Shown here piece after piece: positions 1-10,992 of a stretch of 64,000 nt of DNA. Positions within the stretch are counted from its first letter, which is position 1. Every line of letters begins with the position of its first letter. This stretch comes from Dendrolimus kikuchii. Taxonomy: Eukaryota; Arthropoda; Insecta; Lepidoptera; Lasiocampidae. The notes under the pieces are model-generated. The model was not told the origin of the DNA and did not search any database. It was given only the letters and a program-made list of their open reading frames with translations. Location: NCBI GenBank assembly GCA_019925095.2, contig CM034398.1, positions 12,725,001 through 12,789,000 on the forward strand. Direction: 5' to 3'. The position numbers were made by a program, and so were the translations under genes.

Positions 1-1086
1 GCCATCTTGTTGGCAAATAGGCACAAGTCCCGAGGGCTGTCGGTGACTCGTGTCCATGTCTTCATTTTCTCCATTTCTCCCAGCACAAGGGCATCTGGAC
101 GGCCGAACCTTCTTTCCAATGCCTTCAAAATATCTTCAGGCCCCGTCTGGGTAATCAGCAGGGCACTGACGGCCTCCAGTGCGGCTCCCCTTAGGCTTCT
201 ACGTAGGCGCGCGACGTTCTCCCCTGCTGAGAAGCTCCCTCCCGATTCCCGAAAGGCTGCCTGGAAGGACAGCCATTCGCCACTATTTCCATTAAAAGTC
301 GGGAGTTCTTGCATGTATCGCTGCGCCTGTCTTGTGCTCGTTCGCGCCGCTTCAGTGATCGCTTCTGCCAGTGACGTCACATCCATGACGTTTGAACGTG
401 CAGGCGGGCCTCGTTCTGAGACCCGTTGTCCGCGTGCCATATTTCCGACGTGGACGCCCTGTCCCCGTTCATTCATTCTCCCTATATCGCTGGCTAACGT
501 CGCTGGGGCGGGGGGGGGGGGGGGGGTCTGTGGCATGTGGTTCCTGCGTTTGCGGCAGTCTCTCGAACCACATGTCCACTCTTCTTGATGGTAGTTCGCT
601 TTCTTCGATGACGTCATCATCGTCCGATGATTCGGCTTGTAGCCTATTTATTCTCGCTTGTTCGAGTTCAACGGCTGCCTCCAACTGTTTCAACTTCAAT
701 GCGGCTAGTCTCTCTTTGGCTTCCAGCTCGGCAAGTCGTCTGCGGGAAGTCGTGGAGCGTAGTGACTGCGGTCTTGAAGTTTCTTCTAGAGTGCATTCTT
801 TTCTGCGAAGTATTTCGCGTAAAACTGGCGGTGGTTGTGGCTGCAAATCCGTAACAGAGACCGGCATTGTTGCTTTTACTGTCGTTGCCGACGCCGTTGG
901 CGTTGCTTTTACGGCAGTTGCTTTTACTGTCGTTGCTTTTACGGTCGTTGCTTTTACTGAGCTAGTCTCTGTTCCGGATTCCGCCGTGACACTGCCAGTT
1001 GTCGTTGAGGTTGTTGCTACCTCTGTCGCACTCTTCTTGTTCGCCTGCGCAGCGTCCTTTTCGATTCTGCTTCTCGTATTCGGCAT
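1..1086 (-). pseudogene. gag: BEL/Pao gag, frame-interrupted at a poly-C tract, partial
   Basis: The start ATG is at 1086 (MPNTRSRIEKD). The N-terminal part (1086-469, 205 aa) has a Thr/Ala/Val-rich low-complexity stretch with repeated KATTV units. A charged helical segment rich in Leu, Glu and Lys follows (ALKLKQLEAAVELEQ). The frame stops at 469-471, just after a 17-base C run (510-526). A second minus-strand frame is open from the run to the window edge. It encodes the DUF1759 core: LPTFNGNSGEWLSF, an LRRSLRGAALEAVSALL helix, then an LERRFGRPDALV segment. Changing the tract by one base would put the two parts in one frame, so the break is either replication slippage, a sequencing error in the homopolymer, or real decay. 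Gag packages the element RNA in cytoplasmic particles. The rest of the polyprotein is outside the window. Confidence 0.78.
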
Positions 1087-1109
1087 ACTTCAGTTCTTCC
1101 AATACGGCT

Positions 1110-1377
1110 CGAAGCTGACCAGACGATGTTGGTGTTGCAGTGGACTGTAGGACTGTAGAGGGTTGGTCGCTGGTTCGGGTAACCGATTTTCCGAAATGAA
1201 AACAACCGAAAACGATGCTACGGGAGGCTTCGACTTCGTTGGCGTTGGCGGGAGGGAGCTTCTTCTTATGAACTGCGAACGAACTAAACGAACTACTCAC
1301 GAACTACAAAAATGCGCCCCAAAGGCGTCCTATATTTATAGAGGCTACCTCCGCCGACCCCTCGCTTCGTCGTAACA
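1110..1377 (-). repeat. BEL/Pao 5' LTR (inner boundary uncertain)
   Basis: The minus strand begins TGTTACG at 1377, and the TATA box at 1333-1340 lies about 37 bases inside, as expected for a U3 promoter. The Gag ATG is at 1086. The inner boundary is a guess, because no convincing tRNA-complementary primer-binding site was found. The CAACA near 1134 is one possible LTR end. Confidence 0.45.
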
Positions 1378-1500
1378 CCCCCTTTACTTTATTTCCTTAA
1401 TTTTACATACATTAAGCCTTATGTTAACTTACCACTATTATACATTTTGGTACACCCTAGATCTTAGTACATTTCGAGGGTCCTTACACAGTTGTGACCC
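1378..1500. other. AT-rich spacer between BEL LTR and jockey LINE
   Basis: No coding or repeat signal was recognised. It lies outside the BEL LTR and before the first recognisable LINE endonuclease residues. Confidence 0.4.
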
Positions 1501-1527
1501 ATGGTTTTTGTTAGCGGGACGTCGTAA

Positions 1528-4215
1528 TGGGCGTTTACCTCGCCCCCCGCTTCATCCGCCTGCAGATTAGCAATGACTGGCCACCAACCCCTAGTCATAG
1601 TGTCAGCATACCTCGCATGCCAAAAACCCCTTAATAAGAAAGACCTAGAAGCCCTATTCAACTTAGGCCCGGCTGTTATAATAGCCGGGGATCTGAATTG
1701 CAAACACGAGCAGTGGAACTGCAATACCACTAACCCCAATGGCAGAGCACTCATAAATATATCAGACAGTCTTTTGTTTGATATACTAACTCCCTTGACC
1801 CCCACAAGATACCCCCCCAACCGCGACTGGGGGACCCCAAACATTCTCGACCTAGCATTACTGAGGGGCGTAACCCTTCAGTTCCATTCGATCGAAACGA
1901 TGGACGATATAGACTCGGACCATCGTCCGGTTATACTCAGATTAGGACCACAGACAGACCAGACATCTGAAACTAGGACCTCTGTGGACTGGTTGAGACT
2001 TGAGACCCTCCTCAAGGCAACCAGCACAGAAGACCTGGACCGCATCCCGGACCATATCGAGTCCCGCCAAGACACGGAGACGGCAATCGAGGCTCTCACC
2101 AGCCACCTTCAATCCGCAGTGCGGAACTCGTCCAGGCAGGTGCCAGTGGAGGATGACCGCCACTTATGCCTGCCGGACGAGGTGAGGGTACTGCTGAGGG
2201 AAAAGAGAGCCGCCTCCAGAGCTCACGACAGATATCCCACCGAGGATAACAGAGTCCGACTCCGCGAACTAGAGCGCGAGGTTAAACTACGTATCCGGGA
2301 AGTCAGGGAACAACGTTGGGACAGAACGTTGAGAGATATCGAACCAACTCACCAGGCGTACTGGAAGCTGGCTAGAGCTCTCAGATCAGACACCCTTACT
2401 GTCATACCCGCGCTAGAAAGAGCCGACAACACCGAGGCGTTCGATGACGAGGAGAAGGCCGAGTGCCTTGCTCAGAGTCTAGAGCTTCAATGCTCCCCCA
2501 CTACGCAAAACGTCGACCAGTCACACCTGACGGAGGTAGACTCCGAGGTCGAACGTAGATCCTCCTTACCAGCGGAAACCACACTCGACACGGTCACGGT
2601 CGAAGAAGTGCAAGATCTGATCAAGTCTCTCAAACCGCGAAAGGCCCCAGGGACCGATGGCATCAACAATCGCGTTTTAAAACTTCTACCCGCCCATCTA
2701 ATTATAATCCTGGTGAGCATCTTCAATGCCGCCATAACAAACTGCTCCTTTCCCGCGATCTGGAAGGAGGCAGATGTCATCGGTATTCACAAGCCGGGAA
2801 AACCGGCTAATAAACCGTCCAGCTACCGTCCAATCAGCCTACTGAGCGCACTCAGCAAGCTTTACGAAAGGGTCATCCTCTCTCGACTTAGAGATTTTGC
2901 CTTCAGCAAACATCTAATACCCGATGAGCAATTTGGCTTCCGTGCCAGACACTCATGCGTCCAACAGGTGCACCGCATCACGGAGCACATATTATCTCAC
3001 TTTGCCCATCGCCCCCGCCCTATAGGAACAGCCGCACTGTTCCTAGACGTAGCAAAAGCCTTCGACAAGGTCTGGCACAACGGCTTGATTTACAAGCTGT
3101 ACCAGTTCGGTGTGCCAGACAGACTCGTGCTCATCTTGCGAGACTTCCTCCTAGGTCGTAGCTTCCGTTTTCGAGTGGAGGGAACGCGCTCGTCCCCTCA
3201 CCCACTCACAGCCGGTGTACCACAGGGCTCGGCCCTGTCGCCACTACTCTTCACGCTGTACACCAGCGACATCCCAAAAACTCCAGATGTGGAGTTGGCC
3301 CTCTTCGCGGATGACACCGCACTCTATACATCAGATCGCAACCGACAAATGGCTTGCGTCCGGCTGCAGGCAGCTGTCACAGAGCTAGGCGAATGGTTTC
3401 GCAAATGGAGGATAGAGGTAAACCCGGAGAAAAGCGCAGCAATGTTCTTTTCCCCGGGCACGCTTCGCTCCCCCAAACGCGCTAGCCTTCGCCTAAAAAC
3501 CATTTCGCTCTACGACCAACAAATCCCCTGGGCAAAGTACACCAAATATCTTGGTGTCACCCTAGATCGGAACTTGCGCTTCAACGAGCATATCACTATA
3601 GTCCGAAATAGAGCGCGATTTGTGATGGGTCGTTTAGCACCCATGATAGACAAACGAAGCAAAATGTCCCTCAGACACAAGCTTACTCTGTATAAAACAT
3701 GCATCCGCCCGATCATGACATACGCGAGTGTGGTATTCGGCCATGCCAAGCCTGCCCTATTAGATAAACTGCAAATTGTGCAGAATAAATTCATGCGCAG
3801 AGCCGTCGGTGCTCCCCTCTATATGCGTAACGTCGACCTCCACCGCGATCTGGAGCTTCCCTCCATCAAAAACTACATTACGTCGCTCTCGCGTAAGTAT
3901 TTCGATCTCGCGCCGCATCATCGAAATCCGCTCGTCGTGTCCGCGTCCGATTATAAGCCTCGGCGAAAGGCTCTCGTACGACGACCGCGTAACGTCCTCA
4001 CGGACAGGGTCGACGTTATCACAAAACGGCTGGCCCGGATCAGCCCGCCCGCGGTTAGGACGGCAGGCTGGCAGGCACGGACAGACAGACACAGACGGCG
4101 GCGTCTCAGGCGCCGCCAATCAAGATCTCTCCACGTCCCTGCGAGGGACGTTAGGAGAATACGCTGGCGTGTGGTCGTAATCAGACTTCGCTTCTCCAGT
4201 GATTTAGATAATTGA
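1528..4215 (+). pseudogene. Jockey-type LINE ORF2 (endonuclease C-terminus + reverse transcriptase), 5'-truncated
   Basis: An open frame runs from 1528 to the TGA at 4213-4215. The first Met (1573) gives 880 aa. Counting from that Met, the C-terminal half of an apurinic-like endonuclease is present: GDLN at 39-42 and SDHRP at 115-119. The N-terminal catalytic part is missing. In frame upstream, SACRLAM just before the Met looks like the continuing endonuclease, but a TAA at 1525 closes the frame. The reverse transcriptase follows: KPRKAPGTDG near 352, the motif-A region LFLDVAKAFDKVWH near 491, GVPQGSALSPLLF near 548, and the catalytic FADD at 578-581. The C-terminus is Arg-rich. The family primes reverse transcription at nicked target DNA. 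The clean 2.7-kb frame suggests a fairly young copy, truncated at the 5' end as is usual for LINEs. Clade assignment rests on motif style, not a search. Confidence 0.82.
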
Positions 4216-5206
4216 TAAAGAGTGCCATCGCTGCTCTCGAGTTAGCCAGTCACTGAATTTAACAAAGTGTAGTTTAAAGTTTTATATTGGCCTGGTAACG
4301 TTCTTACATCATCAACATTTTTAAATACCTTCAAAAGCTTTCCGTCCCAGGTTGTCACTACATAAATTTACATACGAGTATAATTTTGTGTATGAAATAG
4401 TGTTACTTATTATTAAAATAATTATATAATAAGCAAGGATCAGATAAAATTTGAATTATTACAAATAAAACGTCCATGTACCGCTAAGTTATTGCAAACA
4501 TTTATTTGACCCAAAAACCGTGGCCACGTAAATTTCGGTATCTTCCGAAGCAAAAACATAATTAATGTTGTGTTGTTTGTAATCAGAGAGCTAAGTAGTA
4601 GACAACGAGTGCCAGATGTTTGTTTGTTATTATTTCACCCCACTAGGCCTTTATTTCTTCTGGAAATTAGATCATTTCTCTTGTATGTACGTATGTATTC
4701 GATTGTGTATAGAAAGGGGAATTATTTTATTAATAAAGCTATACTGAATGATTAGGGTATACCATCTGGTTTTGTTTGCGTCAATGAAATCTTGTATTTT
4801 GGAAATTAAGTACGTACATTATTTTGGGTATTTTAGGAAACTTTATAACAGTTATCTATAGATGTACAACTGCAAAAAAAGGATTCTAATATGAACGGAA
4901 AGTAAACAACATAATATCTATAAACCTATAATAAGACTACTTAGGCCCCGAAGAAGATATGGGGGAGACCGGCGATTTATCTACCTGCTGTTCTTCATAA
5001 AAAAATATGCACGTGTGAACACATAATACATATTGTGACAGTTGAAGTGATCTGAGAAGCTGAAAACCAACCAGGTGTTTTATTACCCTTGGTATTTAAA
5101 TTATTTTTAATCCTTTTATGGTTGCCTTCATTATTCACAGCCATTTTTTGTATTTTTCTAAGTACTGAGAAGCAATCGTCTATTGTTAATCGCTAGTTCC
5201 TTTTTG
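4216..5206. other. LINE 3' flank and AT-rich non-coding DNA
   Basis: The first part may be the LINE 3' UTR, but no poly-A tail or TSD could be placed. The rest is AT-rich with only short chance frames. The last part, from about 5160, already shows some similarity to the repeat that starts near 5207. Confidence 0.5.
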
Positions 5207-5623
5207 TGTTATGGCTGGCCTGCGTGTAAGATATAATAAACCGTTTTATTGCTGAAATTTCATTGCAAATTCTTAAAAGCCATGTTTTGAGTTAAATTTG
5301 TTCGAGTATTCCAATGAATGGCGTGCATGTTACTGGGCGGTATATGTATTTTTTGCAAATATGTAAGGCCGCCCCGTTAAGACAAAGTTAGTTGAGTTTA
5401 AATTGCAATCGAGGCGTTATTACGTGTACTTTCTAAAGAGGAATCTCATATCGACATACTTTGCGCGTTTTATATATAACGATCTTTGGTGTTACGATTT
5501 AGGCTTGTTGTTTTCGGATGTGTTTGTAAGAACCGTGAATTACGCATGTGTACTTCTAATAAAATACCTGTAATATAATAATTCCAATGGTATTTTAAAT
5601 TCGAATCCCGAAAATTTGTAACA
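5207..5623 (+). repeat. LTR-like dispersed repeat, copy 1
   Basis: This matches 55094-55513 in the same orientation over about 420 bp. It starts TGTTATGGC and ends GTAACA, so the termini form a short inverted repeat as in LTRs. It has AATAAA just after GTGTACTTCT, as in a U3-R-U5 arrangement. The two copies align in patches: GTAAGA(T/C)AT near the start, TTCATTGCAAATTCTT-like sequence, then the end. No clear TSD was seen and weak similarity extends slightly further left, so the solo-LTR reading is an inference. Confidence 0.5.
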
Positions 5624-5849
5624 ATATACAGACACTCGCTTGTAAATGAAACTTTATTTGCCAAATAATATGTAGAAAAAGCTTTGTATTTTGGTAAAGG
5701 AAGCAGACACAGAGTTTCTAGCAGGAACTTGAAGAGTGTATTGATGCGCAAAATAAACCCATTATTCATTTCGGTTCTATTATTGTTTAGTAGGTACCTT
5801 TGCTCCAAGAATATTCCAAAACTTTGATTGTATAATTATATATACATTG

Positions 5850-6604
5850 TCCCAAAAAATGGGATAGTTTCTGGAAAAAATAAATTTGTCTCTCTTTTTG
5901 TTATGCTTTTGCGGAAAACTATTGGACCGATTTGGCTGAAATTCGGTATATAAGTAATTTTAATACCGAGGGTGGATAAGGGATACATGTTATCCTGGAT
6001 AATGGGATACATTTTGGAATAGATTTATGTAAAGGTTATTCTAGACAGTAGGATAGGTTTTAGATTTTTTGTGATTTGCCATTTTCGTCATTTTGATTAT
6101 TTTCGTCAGTTGCTTATTTTGGTACTTTTGGTCTTGTTGGTCATATTAGTTATGTTGGTCATTTTTGTAATTTACAGATAGATTGAAGGGGATGGTTAAA
6201 TAAAACTAGAATGGGTTGACATGGAGGAAAAAAGTTTGTATGGGAAACTAATAATTTCTCAAGTTTATAGAAATAAAAATTAATCATCTATAAAAAATGC
6301 GATAGTAACTCGATCTGTCTGTCTTTTAAGCTTTCACTGTACAACTACTAGAAATACAGTTACTGGATCGGTTTTGCTGTAATTTTATTTAAATGTAGTT
6401 TTAACACCGGAAATGGACATAAATACTTTACATGCCGGGAGACGGGATAGTTTGCGATATAAAATGAAGTGAATCTTTCGGAGGTAAATAGCACTAACAT
6501 AAGAATTTAACACAATGTAACGTATATTAACGCCTGCTCTTTAAACAAGAGGCATGCACTAGAGTTTAACCTTACCCACGGCGCAGCCGCGGGATAAACT
6601 CTAG
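5850..6604 (+). mobile_element. Non-autonomous Helitron, about 750 bp
   Basis: The 3' end shows a GC-rich hairpin (6577-6593, CCACGGCGCAGCCGCGG) followed by CTCTAG at 6599-6604 and then T, the standard Helitron terminus inserted at A/T. The interior has two modules carrying CTGTCTGTC, CTTTCAC and a GGATCGG-type motif, separated by an imperfect GGTCATTTT-type tandem array (about 6070-6180). The same arrangement in reverse is at 40297-40985. The 5' terminus is eroded. No coding capacity. Confidence 0.7.
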
Positions 6605-7182
6605 TAATATATTAAATTCCAGGCAACTGAATACTGTTAAAACCAAAAACCCTTTCCTTAAGACATCAAAGAGCCCTTGAAACGCCATTAATCAACCTCA
6701 GATTATGTTTTTAGACGTGACGCCGTTTTAAATTTATTTATGCCCAGGACCTAATTGCGGTTTTCAGTTACGAGCTTCTCCAAGCAAAAACCAGTCTGTT
6801 TTCATAATTAATGGATTCAGCGCTCGTTACGTCGCAAACTGTACAAGCATTTTAGGCAGCTGTTACAATTTTTATGTTGCGTACAAAAAACGCATACAAT
6901 AATCGTGATATATGTACTCCCCGTAAACGCGTGTTGCCATGATCCAAGTACGCTGGGACCGAGTGCACATTTATAAAGTGACCATAATGTCTAGAACAAG
7001 AACATTTTTTTTTTGACTTCTGAAAATGATCTGATCGATGATCATGATAAATTAGATTAGGCTTCCATAGAGTAAATAATAGCCATAAACAAAATTAAAA
7101 TGAACAAGTTGGCGGTAGGCTAAATAAAACTTTAATAATACTCATTGACACTTGACATCTTTGTCTTCCGTGATCACGGCCA
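6605..7182. other. AT-rich non-coding DNA
   Basis: No gene, RNA or identifiable repeat seen. Confidence 0.45.
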
Positions 7183-7262
7183 CTGAAAAGTGGCCGAAAC
7201 GTCGGAATAACAAAAATCAAATAAATTACCGCGCCTAAAACCGCTAAAGCGTGGTTTTATTA
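7183..7262 (+). repeat. Half of a foldback MITE
   Basis: This matches one arm plus the loop of the foldback at 39847-40004: GGCCACTGAAAAGTGGCC, AACGTCGGA, AAAAATCAAATAAATT and GTGGTTTTATTAT. The left arm is missing, so this is a solo half element. Confidence 0.65.
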
Positions 7263-7399
7263 TGATCGATGAAAATCTTATCTGTGGTCATGTTCCACTG
7301 ATCATAAATAAAGGGAATTTATGGATGTTATTTCAATTTTAACATTGATCCAAGTTTAAAATCCACAAAAAATAACTTAATATCGATATAAATTTTATC

Positions 7400-7712
7400 C
7401 GTGCAGGAACGGAGAAAGAATACAATTTTGTGCGGCCGGGCGGCCTGTCGTAAGAGGCGACTTAACAACCCACAGCCAGGTGGTAGGGCATTTGCCCGAC
7501 TGGATGGCTACCACCCCTGGTCTAAAGTATGTCGCCATAACAACCTTGAGTTGTATTCCGGCATTAGTGACCAGGTTCCAGTCTCCCTTAAGAGAGCAGC
7601 AGTGCAATTGTAGCAAGTTTGGTGTTGCAAATGTCCATAGGCGATGATAACCGCTTTCCATCAAGTGGGCCGTTTGCCTGTCTGCTGATCTCCTGCAATA
7701 AAAAAATAATAA
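7400..7712 (+). mobile_element. 313-bp SINE-like retroposon, copy A
   Basis: The unit begins CCGTGCAGGAACGGAGAAAG and ends TCTCCTGCAATAAAAAAATA, so it is polyadenylated at the right end. Near-complete copies in the other orientation lie at 16571-16881 and 54425-54755. The 3' portion (GTGTTGCAAATGTCCATAGG, then GGTGATAACCGCTTTCCATC) is the same tail seen on LINE remnants at 60918-61112 and elsewhere. No clean pol III A/B box pair is visible. A 70-codon frame (7401-7613) is open here and in the 16.6-kb copy. Confidence 0.7.
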
Positions 7713-8534
7713 TAATGCCAAGTTTCACACGATGCTAATTTTCAAAGTTTACCAAGGTTATCTAGCGGAAGTTAAAACAAAAATATTTTCGTGATAATTT
7801 GACGATATTTGCTAAAGAACAGACGAGATGACAGGTTTGTAATGGTTCGTTTAGCTTCTTTTAATTAATAGTTGTTGTGTTAATTATCACCGGGCGTGAA
7901 AGCTCTTGATTACAAATCATATTCAAGTTAAATTAAACATCATAGGTTATGTTGACAAAATGCGTATGCTATAAATAACGCAACTTGCTACTTTCACGAT
8001 GTTTGACGTAGTACTAAAAATTACTACTGAGTATCAAAATTATTTTTGACATAATATTCGCTTTGCTACAGTTTAGACAAAACGAAAGTGGTACCCCTGT
8101 TATTTTCTACTTTATTTGCCATCCTATATTACATATACTTTCATATAGGTACAAGCTTACTCGGATAGCAATTGGCGCTCATCTGGGCAAACTCCAATAT
8201 ATCCGTTCAATTTTATATACAGTTTCAAAGTTAAGGATCAGGAGTAGTTGTCCAAGTGCATTCTGATTGGCGGTTGCTACAATACGAGTGATGTCTGAAA
8301 AGTTGTCCGAATGCACTCAGTCCGAGTGTATTTGTATCATGTCAACGTGGCTTAAAACTAGAAAAGTAGAGTTGACCGTATTCTCGAAGATACCCGAAGG
8401 CACCTCTTCGGACCGCTCTTTAAAAATATCTATTACGTGTGCGGAAGGCGCAGATTTGACATAGTTAAAGTTTATATGAAGAAATAATTGTACGCAACGG
8501 TTCGCTACAATATGCGATTTTTAAAAAAGGTGTC
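7713..8534. other. AT-rich non-coding DNA
   Basis: Contains short chance frames only (for example around 8063-8464) with no domain or repeat match recognised. Confidence 0.4.
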
Positions 8535-8662
8535 TTCAAATTTCTTCGAAGCCGGCAGCGCGTAAGTGACATCTTTGGTGTTGCAAACGTCCATAGGCGA
8601 TGGTAACCGCTTTCCATCAGGTGCGTCGTCTGCCTGTCTGCGGTACTCCAGCTATAAAAAAA
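8535..8662 (+). repeat. LINE/SINE 3' tail fragment with A-tail
   Basis: CTTCGAAGCCGGCAGCGCG leads into GGTGTTGCAAACGTCCATAGG, CGATGGTAACCGCTTTCCATC, GCCTGTCTGC and a final TATAAAAAAAG. It is a 5'-truncated retroposon tail related to, but distinct from, the tail of the 313-bp unit. Confidence 0.6.
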
Positions 8663-9253
8663 GAAACTGTAAGATTTGAAATCAATCACATGCTTTTTAA
8701 CAATAAAATGATATGTATATCCACACTTAAAAAATATTTCTTGCCTTCTACTTCAGTATGTTATGAAAGCGTGTACCTGTGTTTTTAATTTTTTAAAGTA
8801 GATATATTAAGGTAATTTATTTATTTTTTCATTTAGCTCGAGGGAACAATAATAACACAAGTCACCGAAAATAAAGCTTATGTTTAAGTTTATGAAAAAA
8901 TCACTTTAGCGTATAAATCTAAGAAGTTTTTCTCTTCTATATTATTTCAATAAACTTGTCAGGATCAATTCCATTTCGACGTTTTGCGTAAACGACATGG
9001 CTATATTAAAGGTAATAAAATGACTGGTATTTTTCCTACAAAAGAACATTTCAGATATTAGAAAATTTGATGTGAATGACTTATACAAAATTTATTTATC
9101 CAGGTATTATTATTATGTTCTAGAAATTTTTGAATATCTACAAGGTTAATTGGCTTTGAAAATCTATTTACAGCTAAAATTATTTTCTGTTTGATACTAT
9201 ATTTAAGGTGTAATATTTTAGTGATTAATAGTACATTACTATAACCTTTATTA

Positions 9254-9497
9254 TCTTACACTAATATATAGCTGAAGAGTTTGTTTGTTTGCTTGAACGT
9301 GCTAATCTCAGGAACTGCTGGTCTGATTTAAAAAATTATTTCAATGTTAGATAGCCCATTTATCGAAGAAGGCTATATATCATCACGCTAAAACGAATAA
9401 AAGCGGAGCACTAATCAAGAATGTTCCAAAATCGGGGGGGTTTTTTAAATTACTTTTTTTTAAATGCCATGCGGACGAAGTCTCTGGCAGAAGCTAG
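9254..9497 (+). mobile_element. Short Helitron, 244 bp
   Basis: Starts A|TC (TCTTACACTAATAT) and ends GCAGAAGCTAG|T, preceded by an eroded GCGGACGAAGTC stem. TC at the 5' end, CTAG at the 3' end and A/T flanks fit Helitron rules. The body contains GAAGAGTTTGTTTGTTTG and ATAGCCCATTTATCGA, motifs I associate with lepidopteran Helitrons. Confidence 0.75.
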
Positions 9498-10206
9498 TTC
9501 TTTATAAAATCGAATAAGATGATATTTAACATTTCCAAGATTTAAATGTTGTAGACATTTGTGATTTAAATGTTTGTGAACTCAATATAAATTTTATTAA
9601 AGCATTCATTAGTCCAATGAGAAAAGGCGGTACATATTTTCATTTAATGGCTGACTTCACATATTTATTACAACTGTGTTTGGGTGTGCTACTTTTGGGC
9701 TACTTTATTATTTATATGTACTATATAATACAATAATAATAGATAGTTAATAATCCTAAATAATTTCTTTCTAACAAACATACACAAATTGTATCACAGT
9801 GTTTTTGTCCTTCAATATCATAAAATAATTGCTGAATGTGTTACAAGTAGGGTTGGCATCTTTTTTTTTGAAGACATTATAGTATTTTTGTTTTTTAACC
9901 GTAATAATATTAAATTAATTTTATTTTTCATTAATTATTTCATTTTTTATTTATTTCGTTATTGAATTTTCCATGTGTATTTATTACTACTTTCTGCTTT
10001 GGCTAGCAAGCTAGCAGTACTATTATTTTTAAAATCATCATAGGAATTTGAACCAAAAACGCGACAATTGAATTAGCGACCAAAATATTTCGTTACTATA
10101 TTATTAAACATAGTAAAATATTCGCTAAAGTATAGTAGGACACTATATATTATAGTACGATTGGGAACCTTAGTTACAAGTTAGATTTTTCTTTTCAGCT
10201 TTTATG
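9498..10206. other. AT-rich non-coding DNA
   Basis: Very AT-rich with homopolymer runs. No gene or element recognised. Confidence 0.4.
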
Positions 10207-10298
10207 GTCTTATTCATATTGGCTTAGAAGAAGTTTGAAGGCTTGTTTATGGCTCTTAAAGAAGCCTTCAAACTACTTTAACTCAATATGAATAAGAC
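10207..10298. repeat. Foldback MITE, 92 bp, copy 1
   Basis: Perfect 15-bp terminal inverted repeats (TIRs; GTCTTATTCATATTG at 10207-10221 and its complement at 10284-10298) enclose an inner inverted pair, AGTTTGAAGGCTT / AAGCCTTCAAACT. A second, diverged copy lies at 61611-61703. Confidence 0.7.
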
Positions 10299-10421
10299 TG
10301 TTATTCTTTAGTATTCTTCGTCCATGCTTAAACTAAGATATTGCTTCGATTTACTATCTGTTTCAAATAGTACTGTCTTGGAAAAATTATACAAAATACA
10401 GAATTAAAAATATGAGTCTAA

Positions 10422-10735
10422 GGGCCGCTTGCATAACGTTCCTTACATTTATTTAAGAAACACTAAACGCATTTAACACCCTTAAATACGATTAGCGTCT
10501 TGCACAACGCAAAATTTACCGGTAAATATGTTTAAAGAACTGTCAAAGTTAATCATCCAAAAATGGGTATTAACTGCCTTAAACGCGTTTAAGGACAAAA
10601 AATGTTGAGTAACCTCTTTTCATAAATTAATATTTACTATATTCTTTATGAAATTGTCACTTATTAAAAAGTCAATTACAGATTGTCACTCGTATATTAT
10701 TTGCTTTAATTATTTTTCTCAATTTTAAATACCCA
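10422..10735 (+). repeat. Left part of a Harbinger-type MITE (GGGCCGCTTGC family)
   Basis: TAA at 10419-10421 is followed by GGGCCGCTTGCATAACG, which matches the termini at 13510-13596. The segment at about 10610-10735 is repeated directly at about 13045-13168. The 3-bp TAA flank and GGCC start fit PIF/Harbinger MITEs. Confidence 0.55.
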
Positions 10736-10992
10736 TTATTCGTACAAACTTTAACATGGTAGCAGAGTAATAAAGTTAAGGATTTGGATGCGCTAAAGAT
10801 ATTGTAACTTGGAACGAATAAATACAATATTCTAGCATTGTACTCGGCCTGACGTTCATCACGGATAAGGCGATCGTAGAGGCTTCTAAGGTACAAATAT
10901 TGCACCTAGATGGTAAAAACTATAAGCATTGGTGGTATCGTATTGAGACAGTGTGTAGGGCAATACCCGGCGCTGAAGAAATGTTGCAAGGA
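10736..10992 (-). other. Unassigned sequence between MITE half and RTE junction
   Basis: An open stretch on the minus strand (10672-10905; for example SLYDRLIRDERQAEYNARI) has a protein-like composition but no recognised family. It may be a remnant of the element that was split. It abuts the abrupt 3' break of the RTE copy near 10993. Confidence 0.3.

Larger units (their letters stand above)
1..1377 (-). mobile_element. BEL/Pao LTR retrotransposon, 5' end, cut by window edge
   Basis: A minus-strand LTR retrotransposon enters from the left edge. Its LTR begins at 1377 (TGTTACGACG on the minus strand) and has a TATAAATA box at 1333-1340. Gag coding follows toward position 1. The Gag region contains a DUF1759-type segment, which is characteristic of BEL/Pao elements. 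Protease, RT and integrase would lie beyond the left edge. I could not fix the 3' end of the LTR or the primer-binding site; the LTR probably ends between about 1110 and 1200. Confidence 0.8.

Noticed and set aside
7..1150. Plus-strand open frames across the BEL region
   Set aside because: Antisense shadows of the minus-strand gag; their Ser/Val/Leu-rich content mirrors the gag codons.
5470..5808. 112-codon minus-strand frame
   Set aside because: It overlaps the LTR-like repeat, is not shared with the copy at 55.1 kb, and has no domain.
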